DNA from: Streptomyces sp. NRRL S-87
Lineage (GTDB): Bacteria; Actinomycetota; Actinomycetes; Streptomycetales; Streptomycetaceae
Assembly (NCBI RefSeq): GCF_000719335.1
Contig: NZ_JOGB01000062.1
Coordinates: forward strand, 1-40,574
DNA: 40,574 nucleotides
Direction of reading: 5' to 3'
Shown here: in pieces, positions 1 through 7,985 of the stretch
Layout of the letters: the number at the start of each line of letters is the position of its first letter
Position numbering within the stretch: position 1 is the stretch's first letter
Program-made: the position numbers and the translations under genes
Notes under the pieces: model-generated
Database searches by the model: none
What the model was told of the DNA's origin: nothing
Seen by the model: the letters and a program-made list of their open reading frames with translations, nothing else

Positions 1-50
1 CCGCCCGCCCACCCCCTCACACCTATGCTGGCGACACACGGACCTTCGAC

Positions 51-90
51 CACGTGACCGAGCGAACCCGCGACCGCACGTGACCGAGCG
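51..90. repeat. 14-bp direct repeat in the leader of the SDR gene
   Basis: The sequence CACGTGACCGAGCG occurs twice, at 51-64 and 77-90, exactly 26 bp apart, just upstream of the dehydrogenase start. A weak -10-like TATGCT lies at 24-29. Two identical copies 26 bp apart could be an operator read by a dimeric regulator or a small duplication. The sequence alone does not decide. Confidence 0.4.
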
Positions 91-121
91 CAGCACGCGA
101 ACCACCCACCGAGGAGTACGC

Positions 122-877
122 ATGACCACCCGCACGGCCGTCGTCACCGGAGCCAGCAGCGGAATCGGCGCCGCCACCGCCCGGCAGCTCGCCGCCGCCG
201 GGTACCACGTCGTCCTCACCGCCCGGCGCAAGGACCGCATCGAGGCCCTCGCCGCCGAGCTCACCGCCGCCGGGCAGCAGGCCACCGCCCACGCCCTCGA
301 CGTCACCGACCGCGCCGCCGTCGACGCCTTCGCGGCCTCCCTCGACCGGTGCGACGTCCTCGTCAACAACGCCGGCGGCGCCCTCGGCGCCGACCCCGTC
401 GCCACCGGCGACCCCGCCGACTGGCGCACGATGTACGAGGTCAACGTCATCGGCACGCTGCACGTGACCCAGGCCCTGCTGCCCGCCCTGGTCGCCTCCG
501 GCGACGGCACGGTGGTCGTGCTGTCCTCCACCGCCGGCCACGCCACGTACGAGGGCGGCGCCGGCTACGTGGCCGCCAAGAACGGCGCCCGCGTCCTGGC
601 CGAGACCCTGCGCCTGGAGATCGTCGGCCAGCCCGTCCGCGTCATCGAGGTCGCCCCCGGCATGGTCCGGACCGAGGAGTTCGCCACCACCCGCTTCCGG
701 GGCGACGCCGAGAAGGCCGCCAAGGTGTACGCGGGAGTGGCCGAGCCCCTGACCGCCGACGACGTCGCCGACACGATCACCTGGGCCGTCACCCGCCCCT
801 CCCACGTCAACATCGACCTCCTGGTGGTCCGCCCCCGCGCCCAGGCCTCGAACACGAAGGTCCACCGCGAGCTCTGA
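122..877 (+). CDS. Short-chain dehydrogenase/reductase (SDR), classical type
   Basis: This is a 251-residue cytosolic NAD(P)-dependent oxidoreductase of the classical SDR family. The cofactor-binding motif TGASSGIG is at residues 9-16, NNAG at 82-85, the catalytic serine at about 135, and the YxxxK pair at Tyr149 and Lys153, so the active site looks intact. The ATG at 122 is preferred over an in-frame start 42 bases upstream because GAGGAG sits a few bases before it and family members begin just ahead of the glycine motif. The C-terminal part resembles the YdfG/serine 3-dehydrogenase branch, which acts on small 3-hydroxy acids. That substrate suggestion is inference. The gene ends convergently against the polysaccharide deacetylase with no obvious partner gene. 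Confidence 0.93.
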   Translation: MTTRTAVVTGASSGIGAATARQLAAAGYHVVLTARRKDRIEALAAELTAAGQQATAHALDVTDRAAVDAFAASLDRCDVLVNNAGGALGADPVATGDPADWRTMYEVNVIGTLHVTQALLPALVASGDGTVVVLSSTAGHATYEGGAGYVAAKNGARVLAETLRLEIVGQPVRVIEVAPGMVRTEEFATTRFRGDAEKAAKVYAGVAEPLTADDVADTITWAVTRPSHVNIDLLVVRPRAQASNTKVHREL

Positions 878-908
878 CCGCCGCAGCCGGCACCCCGGCG
901 CCTGGGAC

Positions 909-963
909 GGCAGCACCCCGGAAGACCTCACGTCTCAGGAAGGCAGCACCCGGGAAGACCTCA
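909..963. repeat. 22-bp imperfect direct repeat at the 3' end of the deacetylase gene
   Basis: Two 22-base copies differing at one base lie at 909-930 and 942-963, with a 33-base period. The right copy encodes the last residues of the deacetylase (RSSRVLPS) and the left copy lies just beyond its stop. This looks like a small duplication that may have changed the C-terminus. No function is visible. Confidence 0.5.
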
Positions 964-1618
964 GGTACGGCATGAGGGCCGCGGGCCTCAGCCCCGCGGC
1001 CCTCGCCGCGTCCAGCGCCCGCCGCAGGTCGGCCCCGAGCCCGGGAGTGAAGTGCAGCAGCACGATGTCACCGGACCGCAGCGCCGGCGTCGCCGGCGGG
1101 GTGTCCCCCCAGGTCGTGAAGTCGTACGTCCACGTCACCAGGGCCTTCGCCCCGCACGCCTTCGCCGCCAGCCGCACGGTGTCGTCGTACGCCCCGTACG
1201 GCGGCCGCACCAGCTTCGGCGACCGCCCGAAAGCCGCCGCCACCTGCTCCTCCGCACCGCACAGCTCGGCGTCCTTCCCGGCCGCGTCCAGGGCCGTCAG
1301 GTCCGGGTGGTTCACGGTGTGGTTCTCCACCTGCACCCGCCCCTCGGCCACCAGGCCCGTGAAGTAGCCGGCGTCGTACGAGAAGGCCCCCGGCAACAGG
1401 AACAGCGATGCCGGCACCCGCCCCTCGACCAGCGTCCGCGCCACCTCCGGGTCGTGGTACCAGCCGTCGTCGATCGTGATGAACACGACCTTGTCCGCGG
1501 TCGGCACGTGCGACACCACCGGCGGCAGCCCGGCGGGCCGCGCACCGGCCGACCCGACCGCCCCGAGGCTCAACCCCACCGCCGCGAGCAGGCCCACGAC
1601 AACCCGAGATCTCCACAT
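935..1618 (-). CDS. Secreted polysaccharide deacetylase (CE4/NodB domain)
   Basis: The 227-residue product has a Sec signal peptide: MWRSR, then a hydrophobic stretch ending near AGSA/ARPAG at about residue 28. A NodB-type carbohydrate esterase 4 domain follows. Visible motifs are TIDDGW (metal and base aspartates), HTVNHPDL (the HxxxH metal site), RPPYGAYDD and the late DIVLLHF. All catalytic motifs are present, so N-deacetylation of chitin oligomers or peptidoglycan GlcNAc outside the cell is likely. The ATG at 1618 is chosen because AAGGTG lies 6 bases upstream. A GTG 9 bases earlier is possible. A perfect palindrome matching the DasR operator core overlaps the ribosome-binding region, which fits a gene for amino-sugar polymer use. 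The exact substrate is not determined. Confidence 0.92.
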   Translation of the reverse strand: MWRSRVVVGLLAAVGLSLGAVGSAGARPAGLPPVVSHVPTADKVVFITIDDGWYHDPEVARTLVEGRVPASLFLLPGAFSYDAGYFTGLVAEGRVQVENHTVNHPDLTALDAAGKDAELCGAEEQVAAAFGRSPKLVRPPYGAYDDTVRLAAKACGAKALVTWTYDFTTWGDTPPATPALRSGDIVLLHFTPGLGADLRRALDAARAAGLRPAALMPYLRSSRVLPS

Positions 1619-1627
1619 GCCGCACAC

Positions 1628-1643
1628 CTTGGTCTAGACCAAG
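1628..1643. promoter_or_regulatory. DasR-responsive element (dre)-like palindrome
   Basis: CTTGGTCTAGACCAAG is a perfect 16-bp inverted repeat. Its core TGGTCTAGACCA equals the core of the published dre consensus for DasR, the GntR-family GlcNAc-sensing repressor of Streptomyces. It sits 10 bases before the deacetylase ATG and its edge forms part of the Shine-Dalgarno. A possible -35 (TTGACC, minus strand, 1650-1655) lies just upstream, so the site is placed to block initiation. Recognition of the consensus is from memory. Confidence 0.8.
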
Positions 1644-1688
1644 AGGTGCGGTCAATACCCGTACCCCAAAGGGAAGTTGCCGCTCCCC

Positions 1689-4418
1689 TCAATCAGACCG
1701 CGCCCGCGCCCGCCGCGCCAGCAGCTTCCCCAGCTCCCACAGCCCCAGCAGCGCGAGCGCGGCCAGCAGTGCCCAGCCGAACTGCCGCGCGTCGATCTCG
1801 GTCGTCCCGAGGAGGCGGCGGAAGCCGTCCATCTGGGTCACCAGCACCGCGAGCACGAACTGGGCCAGCGCCACCCAGTTCATCTGCCTGCTGTCGAAGG
1901 TGGACGGCGACAGCACCGAGTCCGTCTCGCTGCGGCACTCGAACGCGGCAACGATCAGGCACAGCGCGAAGGCGGTGAACGCGATCGACTGGCCCGTCCC
2001 CGTGCTGTCGTAGCGGGCCTCGCCGAGCTTGATCAGCCCCAGCAGCATCACGGTGATCGCCAACCCCGCCAGCCCGACCGTGACCAGCACGGGCCGGGTC
2101 AGCACCGACTCCCCGCGCGGCCGCGGCCTGCGCCGCATCAGCCCGGGGCTCTCCTGGTCGAAGCCGAGCGCGAACCCGAACGACGCGTTGACGACGAAGT
2201 GGATCCACAGCACCTGCGGCGGGGTGAAGGGCTCGCCCGCGGCGATGTTGAAGACGGTGGCACCGAGGAAGGTCAGGACGAAGGTGACCAGCAACAGGAG
2301 CACGAACCGGATGTACTTCGTGAGGTTGTCGTAGATCCTCCGGCCCTGCTCGACGGCGTAGACGATGGTGGCGAACCTGTCGTCGGAGAGGATCATGCGT
2401 CCGGCGTTCTTCGCCACGTCCGTGCCGCTGCCCATGGCGATGCCGATGTCGGCGGCCTTGATGGCGGGGGCGTCGTTGACGCCGTCCCCGGTCATCGCCA
2501 CCACGTCGCCCTTCTTCTTGAGCGTGTCGGCGAGCAGCACCTTGTGCTCCGGCGCGACGCGCCCCACCACCCCGATGCCGTCGATGCGGGCGAGTTGCTC
2601 CTCCTCGCTCATGGCGGCGAAGTCGGCCCCCAGGATCGCCTCGCCCGGGATGCCGAGCTGCCGCGCGATCGCCGCGCCGGTGGTGACGTCGTCACCGGTC
2701 ACCATGCGGACCCGGATGTGCCCCGCCTGCGCCCCGGCCACGGCGGTCTTCGCGTCCTCGCGGGGCGGGTCGACCATGCCGACGAGACTGGTCATCCGCA
2801 GCTCCGTCACGTACCCCAGCAGGTCGCCACCGGGATCGAAGTCGGCCGGGTCCAGATCGCGCGTGGCCGCGGCCATCACACGGCGGCCCTCGCCACCCAT
2901 CCGCTCGGTCTGCGCCTCGGCGCGCGCGGACAGTCCGGCGTCCCACGGGACGGTCTCGCCCGCCGCGAGCGCGGTGGCGGCCCGCGCCACCACCGCCGGC
3001 ACCGCACCCTTGACGAAGCACCGGACGACCTGCCGGCCGGAGGCGTCGACCGCCGAGTTGAAGGTGGCCATGAGCTTGTAGTTCGGGTCGAACGGCAGCG
3101 TGGCGAGCCGGGGGAGGCCCTCCCTGGTGGTGTCGACGTCCAGCCCCGCCTTGTGCGCGAGCACGAGCAGCGCGCCCTCGGTGGGATCGCCCACCACCTT
3201 GCCGTCGACCAGCTTCGCGTCGCTGGCCACCACGTACGGCAGGATCGCGTCCTCGATGCCGGCGGAGGAGCCCGCGGCGTGGTGGACCTTCCCGTCGAGC
3301 CCGTAGCCCGTGCCCGAGACGGTGTACCGGTCGGTGGGACTGACGACTTCGACGGCGGTCATCTGGTTCATCGTCAGGGTGCCGGTCTTGTCCGAGTTGA
3401 TCGCCGACGTGAACGCCAGCGTCTCGACCGACGGCAGCTCCTTGACGATGGCGTTCCGCCTCGCCAGGTTGAGGCTGCCGACGGACAGGATCGCCTGGGT
3501 CACGGTCGGCAGGGCCTCGGGGATCGCGGCGATCGCCAGCGACACCGCGCTGACGAACAGCACGTCCCACGCCTGGTCGCGCTGCCGCCCCAGCACGAAC
3601 ATCACGATCATGGTCAGGCCCGCCGCCCCGGTGATCCACAGCGTCAGGGTGTCGAGCTCCCTGGTGAGCGGCGGCACCTCCTTCTCCGTGGTCGCCAGCA
3701 TCCCGGAGATCTTGCCGACCTCGGTCGCGGCACCGGTCGCGGTCACGACGAGCACGCCGCTGCCGTGGGTGACCGGGGTGTTCATGAACGCCATGTTCGT
3801 CCGGTCACCGGGCGCCGGCCGGGCTCCCCGGAGCACGTCGACGTCCTTCGAGGCGGGAACGCTCTCACCGGTGAGCGCCGACTCGTCGATCTGCAGGGCG
3901 TTGGCCTCGATGATGCGCCCGTCCGCCGCCACCTGGTCCCCGGCGGCGATGAGCACGACGTCACCGACGACGAGCTCCTCGGCGGGGATCTCGGCCTCCG
4001 TGCCGTCCCTGCGGACCCGCGCCGTCGCCTTCATCATCGACTGCAGCGCGTTCATCGCGCTCTCGGCCTTGCCCTCCTGGCGCAGGCCCACGACCGCGTT
4101 GAGCAGGGTCAGGACGATCAGCAGGATCGCGGTGGTCCACTCCTGGATGAGCAGCGAGACGACCGCCGCGGCCACCAGCACGATCTGCATGTAACTGCGG
4201 TACTGCCGGAGGAAGCGGCGCCAGGTCGGCAGCCCCTTCTCCTCGGGCAGCGCGTTCGGGCCGTGCGCGGCCAGGAGCTCCGCGGCCCGTCCTGCGGAGA
4301 GGCCGACCGCCGGATCGACGGCGAACGCCGCCACGACCTCTTCGGCCGTGTGCGCGTACCAGCCGTCGTCCCCGGGGGCCGGGGGCCGTTCCCCCGCGGA
4401 ATCCGAACGCACCGTCAT
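1689..4418 (-). CDS. Cation-transporting P-type ATPase, P2-like
   Basis: This is a 909-residue polytopic membrane pump. In order it has an N-terminal cation-ATPase domain, two transmembrane helices (about 76-110), an actuator domain with TGES (183-186), helix M4 with PEALP (300-304), the phosphorylation motif DKTGTLT (Asp343), a nucleotide-binding domain, the hinge MTGDGVNDAP, and a C-terminal group of six helices. The ATP-driven catalytic machinery is complete. The ion is uncertain. M4 keeps the glutamate of PExLP. By eye, helices M5 (after NLTKYIRF) and M6 (WIHFVVNASFGFALGFD) do not keep the Asn, Glu and Asp residues that hold calcium in SERCA-type pumps. A GGAGGCAGGA ribosome site precedes the ATG. 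The gene follows the polyphosphate kinase by 67 bases on the same strand and is probably co-transcribed. Confidence 0.92.
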   Translation of the reverse strand: MTVRSDSAGERPPAPGDDGWYAHTAEEVVAAFAVDPAVGLSAGRAAELLAAHGPNALPEEKGLPTWRRFLRQYRSYMQIVLVAAAVVSLLIQEWTTAILLIVLTLLNAVVGLRQEGKAESAMNALQSMMKATARVRRDGTEAEIPAEELVVGDVVLIAAGDQVAADGRIIEANALQIDESALTGESVPASKDVDVLRGARPAPGDRTNMAFMNTPVTHGSGVLVVTATGAATEVGKISGMLATTEKEVPPLTRELDTLTLWITGAAGLTMIVMFVLGRQRDQAWDVLFVSAVSLAIAAIPEALPTVTQAILSVGSLNLARRNAIVKELPSVETLAFTSAINSDKTGTLTMNQMTAVEVVSPTDRYTVSGTGYGLDGKVHHAAGSSAGIEDAILPYVVASDAKLVDGKVVGDPTEGALLVLAHKAGLDVDTTREGLPRLATLPFDPNYKLMATFNSAVDASGRQVVRCFVKGAVPAVVARAATALAAGETVPWDAGLSARAEAQTERMGGEGRRVMAAATRDLDPADFDPGGDLLGYVTELRMTSLVGMVDPPREDAKTAVAGAQAGHIRVRMVTGDDVTTGAAIARQLGIPGEAILGADFAAMSEEEQLARIDGIGVVGRVAPEHKVLLADTLKKKGDVVAMTGDGVNDAPAIKAADIGIAMGSGTDVAKNAGRMILSDDRFATIVYAVEQGRRIYDNLTKYIRFVLLLLVTFVLTFLGATVFNIAAGEPFTPPQVLWIHFVVNASFGFALGFDQESPGLMRRRPRPRGESVLTRPVLVTVGLAGLAITVMLLGLIKLGEARYDSTGTGQSIAFTAFALCLIVAAFECRSETDSVLSPSTFDSRQMNWVALAQFVLAVLVTQMDGFRRLLGTTEIDARQFGWALLAALALLGLWELGKLLARRARARSD

Positions 4419-4485
4419 CGTCCTGCCTCCGATCCGCGGCCGCGGGTGCGGTGGCCCCCGGGCCGATCACGCCACTCCGAAAGCC

Positions 4486-5574
4486 CTAGCCCCGCCTCTT
4501 GCCGGACCGACCCTTCCCCGACCGACCCTTCCCCGACCGCCCCTTCCCCGACCGACGCTTCCCCGACCGACCCGCCTCTGACCGACCCGCCTCTGACCGG
4601 CCCTGCTCGGGCCGGCCCTGCTCCGACCTGCCCTGCTCCGCCCGGTCCTCGTACGGATCGGCGGCGGCCCCCGCCGGAGCCTCCCGCTCCAGGTCCCGCT
4701 TGGTGGCGAGCAGGTCCTTGCGCGCCGCCTCCCCGACGTCGGGGTACTGCGGATCGATCTCCATCAGGGTGTGCGCGAGGATCGCCGCCGCGCAGATCCG
4801 CGCGAACCACTTCCGGTCGGCCGGCACGACGTACCAGGGCGCCCACGTCGTACTCGTGGCCGACAGCATGTCGGAGAACGCGTGCTGGTAGTGGTCCCAG
4901 TGGCGCCGCTCCCGGACGTCGGCCGCGGAGAACTTCCAGTTCTTCTCCGGCCGGTCGATCCGCTTCAGGAAGCGGATGCGCTGCTCCTCCTTGGACAGGT
5001 TCAGGAAGATCTTCACCACCGAGAACCCGTTGTCCGTGAGGTACCGCTCCCAGCGGTTGATCTCCCGGTAGCGCCGGTCCCACACGTCCCGGCCGTCCTC
5101 GACCTCCGGCAGCCGCTGCCGGACGAGGTTCTCGGGGTGGACGCGCACGACGAGGACCTCCTCGTAGTGCGAGCGGTTGAAGATGGCGATCTCGCCGCGC
5201 GCGGGCAGGCGTTGCGCGTAGCGCCACAGGTAGTCGTGGTCGAGTTCCTCGGCGGAGGGCACCTTGAAGCTGCTGACCCGTACGCCCTGGGGGTTCACGC
5301 CGCTCATCACGTGGCGGATCGTGCCGTCCTTGCCGCCGGCGTCGAGCGCCTGGAGGCAGAGCAGCACGCCGTGGGTGTCCTGGGCCGCCAGCCGCTCCTG
5401 GTACTCGGCCAGCAGCGACACCCCGGCCTGCAGCAGCTCGACCCCGTCCTGCTTCTTCAGGCCCGCCTTGTAGCGGGGGTCGAAGTCCCGCCCCAGGCGC
5501 ACGTCCGACCCCGGTTCCACCCGCAGGGGCGCGATGAAGTCCGCGATGCGCTGGGCTGTCTCGTCCGACATCAC
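4486..5574 (-). CDS. Polyphosphate kinase 2 family (PPK2) phosphotransferase
   Basis: PPK2 enzymes transfer phosphate between inorganic polyphosphate and nucleotides in the cytosol. The protein has about 362 residues. Walker A-like DAGGKDG is at about 77-83, followed by the typical PSAEELDHDYLWR segment, then FNRSHYEEVLVVRVHPE, INRWERYL, and the lid region with KRIDRPEKNWKFS. The FNRSHYE form resembles PPK2 proteins that phosphorylate AMP as well as ADP (class III). That assignment is inference. The core ends near residue 300. A tail of about 60 residues follows, made of SEQGR, SEAGR and SGKGR repeats, strongly basic at the end, which might bind polyphosphate. Start is GTG 5574 (7 bases after GAGGGG) or ATG 5571. 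It lies directly upstream of the P-type ATPase. Confidence 0.9.
   Translation of the reverse strand: MMSDETAQRIADFIAPLRVEPGSDVRLGRDFDPRYKAGLKKQDGVELLQAGVSLLAEYQERLAAQDTHGVLLCLQALDAGGKDGTIRHVMSGVNPQGVRVSSFKVPSAEELDHDYLWRYAQRLPARGEIAIFNRSHYEEVLVVRVHPENLVRQRLPEVEDGRDVWDRRYREINRWERYLTDNGFSVVKIFLNLSKEEQRIRFLKRIDRPEKNWKFSAADVRERRHWDHYQHAFSDMLSATSTTWAPWYVVPADRKWFARICAAAILAHTLMEIDPQYPDVGEAARKDLLATKRDLEREAPAGAAADPYEDRAEQGRSEQGRPEQGRSEAGRSEAGRSGKRRSGKGRSGKGRSGKGRSGKRRG
4497..4645. repeat. 15-bp tandem repeat encoding the PPK2 tail
   Basis: About ten degenerate copies of a 15-base unit (plus-strand form close to CCCTTCCCCGACCGA) run through the 3' end of the PPK2 gene. They encode five-residue units SGKGR, SGKRR, SEAGR, SEQGR and PEQGR. 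Because the unit is a multiple of three, copy number can change without breaking the frame. Confidence 0.85.
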
Positions 5575-5889
5575 CTATCAGCCCCTCGCTGGTCAGGGGA
5601 GAGTACGGGGCGGCCGGGCCGCCACGCCCTACGCAGACGGCCCAGGGACCGGGACGGTCCCGCCGCGGACGCGACGGGACACCCTCGCGCTCAATTGTGT
5701 GCTCGCCCGTGCAAGATCGCCCGCTCAGCGATCGGAGGAGCGGATTCCGCCGCTCGTTCGAGCGAAGTACGCGCGAGCGCCCTTCCGACCCCCGAACCCG
5801 GCCCTAGCGTCGGCCCAAGACCCGAAACGGCCCCCGACCGGGACGGCCATCCCGGACCGAGGGCCTCACCACCAGGAAGTTGGCTTCCC
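5575..5889. other. Divergent intergenic region (315 bp), no gene seen
   Basis: This lies between the PPK2 start and the endonuclease start. It contains a short hairpin, CGCTC GTTC GAGCG, near 5753-5766. I looked for a tRNA because of the GTTCGAG string but found no acceptor or anticodon stems. No ORF with convincing codon use and no clear promoter was identified, although divergent promoters are expected here. Confidence 0.5.
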
Positions 5890-6722
5890 ATGGCTGAGCA
5901 GGACCCTAGCGCCCCCGTGCGCTTCATGGACCTCCAAGACTCCCACTACGCCTACATGTTCGGCTTCCTCCAAGCCGATGGACACCTGGCCCGGGGGACG
6001 GGTCAGAAGGGCAGGCTGACCGCCGAGATCAACGCGCGGGACATCCACATCCTCCACGAGTTCCAGCGGCTGACCCCGTACTACAGCTCCGTCACGGAGC
6101 GGGTCCGCACCACCAACTTCGCCGAGCAGCACCCCTCGGCCACGTGGACCCTGTGCGCACTCGAAGCCAGGACCGTCGTCAACGAGCTCGGGATCCCCTA
6201 CGGCAAGAAGTCACGGATCGTCCGGCCGCCCCGCATCGAGTTCTCCCGCCCGGACTACCTCCGCGGCCTCATCGACGCCGACGGATCGGTCGGCTGGCCG
6301 CTGACGGCTGGCCGTTCCTCTCGTTCTCGTCCGCGAGCACGGCCACGGCCGCGTACCTGTGCCATTACGGCAAGAGGATCACCGGCGTGGAGCGCACCAT
6401 CAAGCGCAACACGCGCGACGGGGTCTACAACGTCGTCTACTTCAAGGAGCAGGCACAGCAGCTGGCCGAGCACCTCTACTACCCCGGCTGCCTCGGGCTG
6501 GAGCACAAGAAGGCCAACGCGGCGGCCATCCAGACCTGGGTGCGGCCCGCCGAGATGAGGATCGCGCCGCCCCGCCGGCGCTGGACCCCCGCCGACGACC
6601 GCGAGCTCCTGCGGCTCGACGACCCCGCCGCCGCAGCCGTCGCGCTCGACCGCACCGAGCAGAGCTGTCACATGCGCCTGTGGCGCCTCCGCACCGGTCA
6701 GGCCCCCGCGCCCGCCGACTAG
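5890..6722 (+). pseudogene. Stand-alone LAGLIDADG endonuclease-like gene with C-terminal Myb-like helix, frameshifted
   Basis: The N-terminal part (ATG 5890, AGGAAG about 10 bases upstream) gives 136 residues with two LAGLIDADG-type helices: YMFGFLQADGHL near residue 22 and LRGLIDADGSVGW near 125. The frame then changes. From about 6300 the coding signal continues in the next frame as ADGWPFLSFSSAST, CHYGKRITGVERT and YNVVYFKEQAQQLAEHLYYPG, ending at TAG 6722. The last 45 residues, WTPADDREL to MRLWRLRTG, resemble a Myb/SANT or helix-turn-helix domain. Restoring one base after TGG (6295-6297) would give GW-x-ADGWPF, the usual run after the second motif, so a one-base loss is the simplest explanation. 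The family contains homing endonucleases and relatives. Whether the shift is real, a sequencing error or tolerated by recoding is open. Confidence 0.8.
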
Positions 6723-6738
6723 CCCGGACCGAAGACCG

Positions 6739-6774
6739 GAAACGGGGTTGCCGCGAGCGCGGCAACCCCGTTTC
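6739..6774. terminator. Bidirectional terminator hairpin
   Basis: A perfect 16-bp inverted repeat (6739-6754 and 6759-6774, 4-base loop GAGC) lies between the convergent endonuclease and rtcB genes. It probably ends transcription from both sides. No long U tract follows, as is usual in this genus. Confidence 0.85.
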
Positions 6775-6791
6775 GGTTTCGGTTCCTGCGC

Positions 6792-7985
6792 TCAGCCCTT
6801 GACGCAGATGATCTGCTTGATCCTCGCCACGACCTCCACGAGGTCGCGCTGCTGCTCCATGACCTGCTCGATCGGCTTGTAGGCCGCCGGGATCTCGTCG
6901 AGGACACCGGCGTCCTTACGGCACTCGACGCCCCTCGTCTGATCCTCGAGATCCCTCACCGTGAAGCGCCGCTTCGCCGCAGTGCGGCTCATGCGCCGGC
7001 CGGCGCCGTGGGAGGCCGAGTTGAACGCGTCCTCGTTGCCGAGCCCCTTCACGATGTACGAGCTCGTGCCCATCGATCCCGGGATGATCCCGAAGTCCCC
7101 CCGGCCGGCCCGGATCGCGCCCTTGCGGGTGACCAGGAGGTCCATGCCGTCGTACCGCTCCTCCGCCACGTAGTTGTGGTGGCAGCTGACCTCCATGTCG
7201 AAGGTCACCTTCGCCTTGCGGAACTCCCGGCGGACGACCTCCTTGAGCAGGCTCATCATGATCGCGCGGTTGTACTTCGCGTACTCCTGCGCCCAGTACA
7301 GATCGTTCCGGTACGCCTCCATCTGCGGGGTCTCCGCGATGAACACGGCGAGGTCGCGATCGACCAGGTTCTGGTTGTGCGGAAGGCTCCTCGCCACGCC
7401 GATGTGGTGGTCGGCGAGCTCCTTGCCGATGTTCCGCGAGCCGGAGTGCAGCATGAGCCAGACCGAGCCCGCATCATCGAGACAGACTTCGATCAGGTGG
7501 TTCCCGGATCCAAGCGTCCCGAGCTGCTTCCCAGCCCTCTCACGACGGAATTTGACCGCCTCGGCAACGTAGTCGAAGCGCTCCCAGAGGTCGTCCAGGC
7601 CCCCCGCCCGGAACCCGTACAACCGCCCCGGGTCCACCGGGTCGCGGTGCATGCCCGCGCCGACCGGGATGGCCTGCTCGATCTTGGAGCGCAGGCGCGA
7701 GAGGTCGCCCGGGAGGTCGTTCGCCGTCAGGGAGGTACGGACGGCGGACATGCCGCAGCCGATGTCCACGCCGACCGCCGCCGGGCAGACGGCGTCCTTC
7801 ATGGCGATGACGGAGCCGACGGTCGCGCCCTTGCCGAAGTGGACGTCCGGCATGACGGCCAGGCCCTTGATCCAGGGGAGGGTCGCGACGTTGCGGAGCT
7901 GCTGCATCGCGACGTCCTCCACCGTGGCGGGATCCGTCCACATGCGGATGGGGACGTTCGCCCCCGGCACCTCTACATACGACAT
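6792..7985 (-). CDS. rtcB: RtcB-family RNA-splicing ligase
   Basis: RtcB joins RNA ends carrying 2',3'-cyclic phosphate or 3'-phosphate to 5'-OH ends, using GTP and Mn2+. It acts in RNA repair in bacteria. The 397-residue protein shows the family motifs in order: MPDVHFGKGATVGSV, GVDIGCGM (metal-binding Asp and Cys), GSGNHLIEV, HSGSRNIG, EVSCHHNY, TRKGAIRA, GSMGTSSYI, and HGAGRRMSR with the histidine that is guanylylated. All metal and nucleotide residues appear to be there. The ATG at 7985 has a GGGGGA about 11 bases upstream. It stands alone, convergent with the LAGLIDADG gene and divergent from a lipoprotein gene. No archease or RtcA/RtcR partner is present in the window. Confidence 0.95.
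   Translation of the reverse strand: MSYVEVPGANVPIRMWTDPATVEDVAMQQLRNVATLPWIKGLAVMPDVHFGKGATVGSVIAMKDAVCPAAVGVDIGCGMSAVRTSLTANDLPGDLSRLRSKIEQAIPVGAGMHRDPVDPGRLYGFRAGGLDDLWERFDYVAEAVKFRRERAGKQLGTLGSGNHLIEVCLDDAGSVWLMLHSGSRNIGKELADHHIGVARSLPHNQNLVDRDLAVFIAETPQMEAYRNDLYWAQEYAKYNRAIMMSLLKEVVRREFRKAKVTFDMEVSCHHNYVAEERYDGMDLLVTRKGAIRAGRGDFGIIPGSMGTSSYIVKGLGNEDAFNSASHGAGRRMSRTAAKRRFTVRDLEDQTRGVECRKDAGVLDEIPAAYKPIEQVMEQQRDLVEVVARIKQIICVKG

Noticed and set aside
1677..5039. Very long open frame of about 1,120 codons on the plus strand
   Set aside because: It is the antisense shadow of the P-type ATPase and PPK2 genes. It is rich in Arg, His, Pro and Gly with no domain, as expected in high G+C DNA.
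5695..5780. tRNA-like string GTTCGAG in the gap before the endonuclease
   Set aside because: The T-arm stem does not pair and there is no acceptor stem or anticodon arm.
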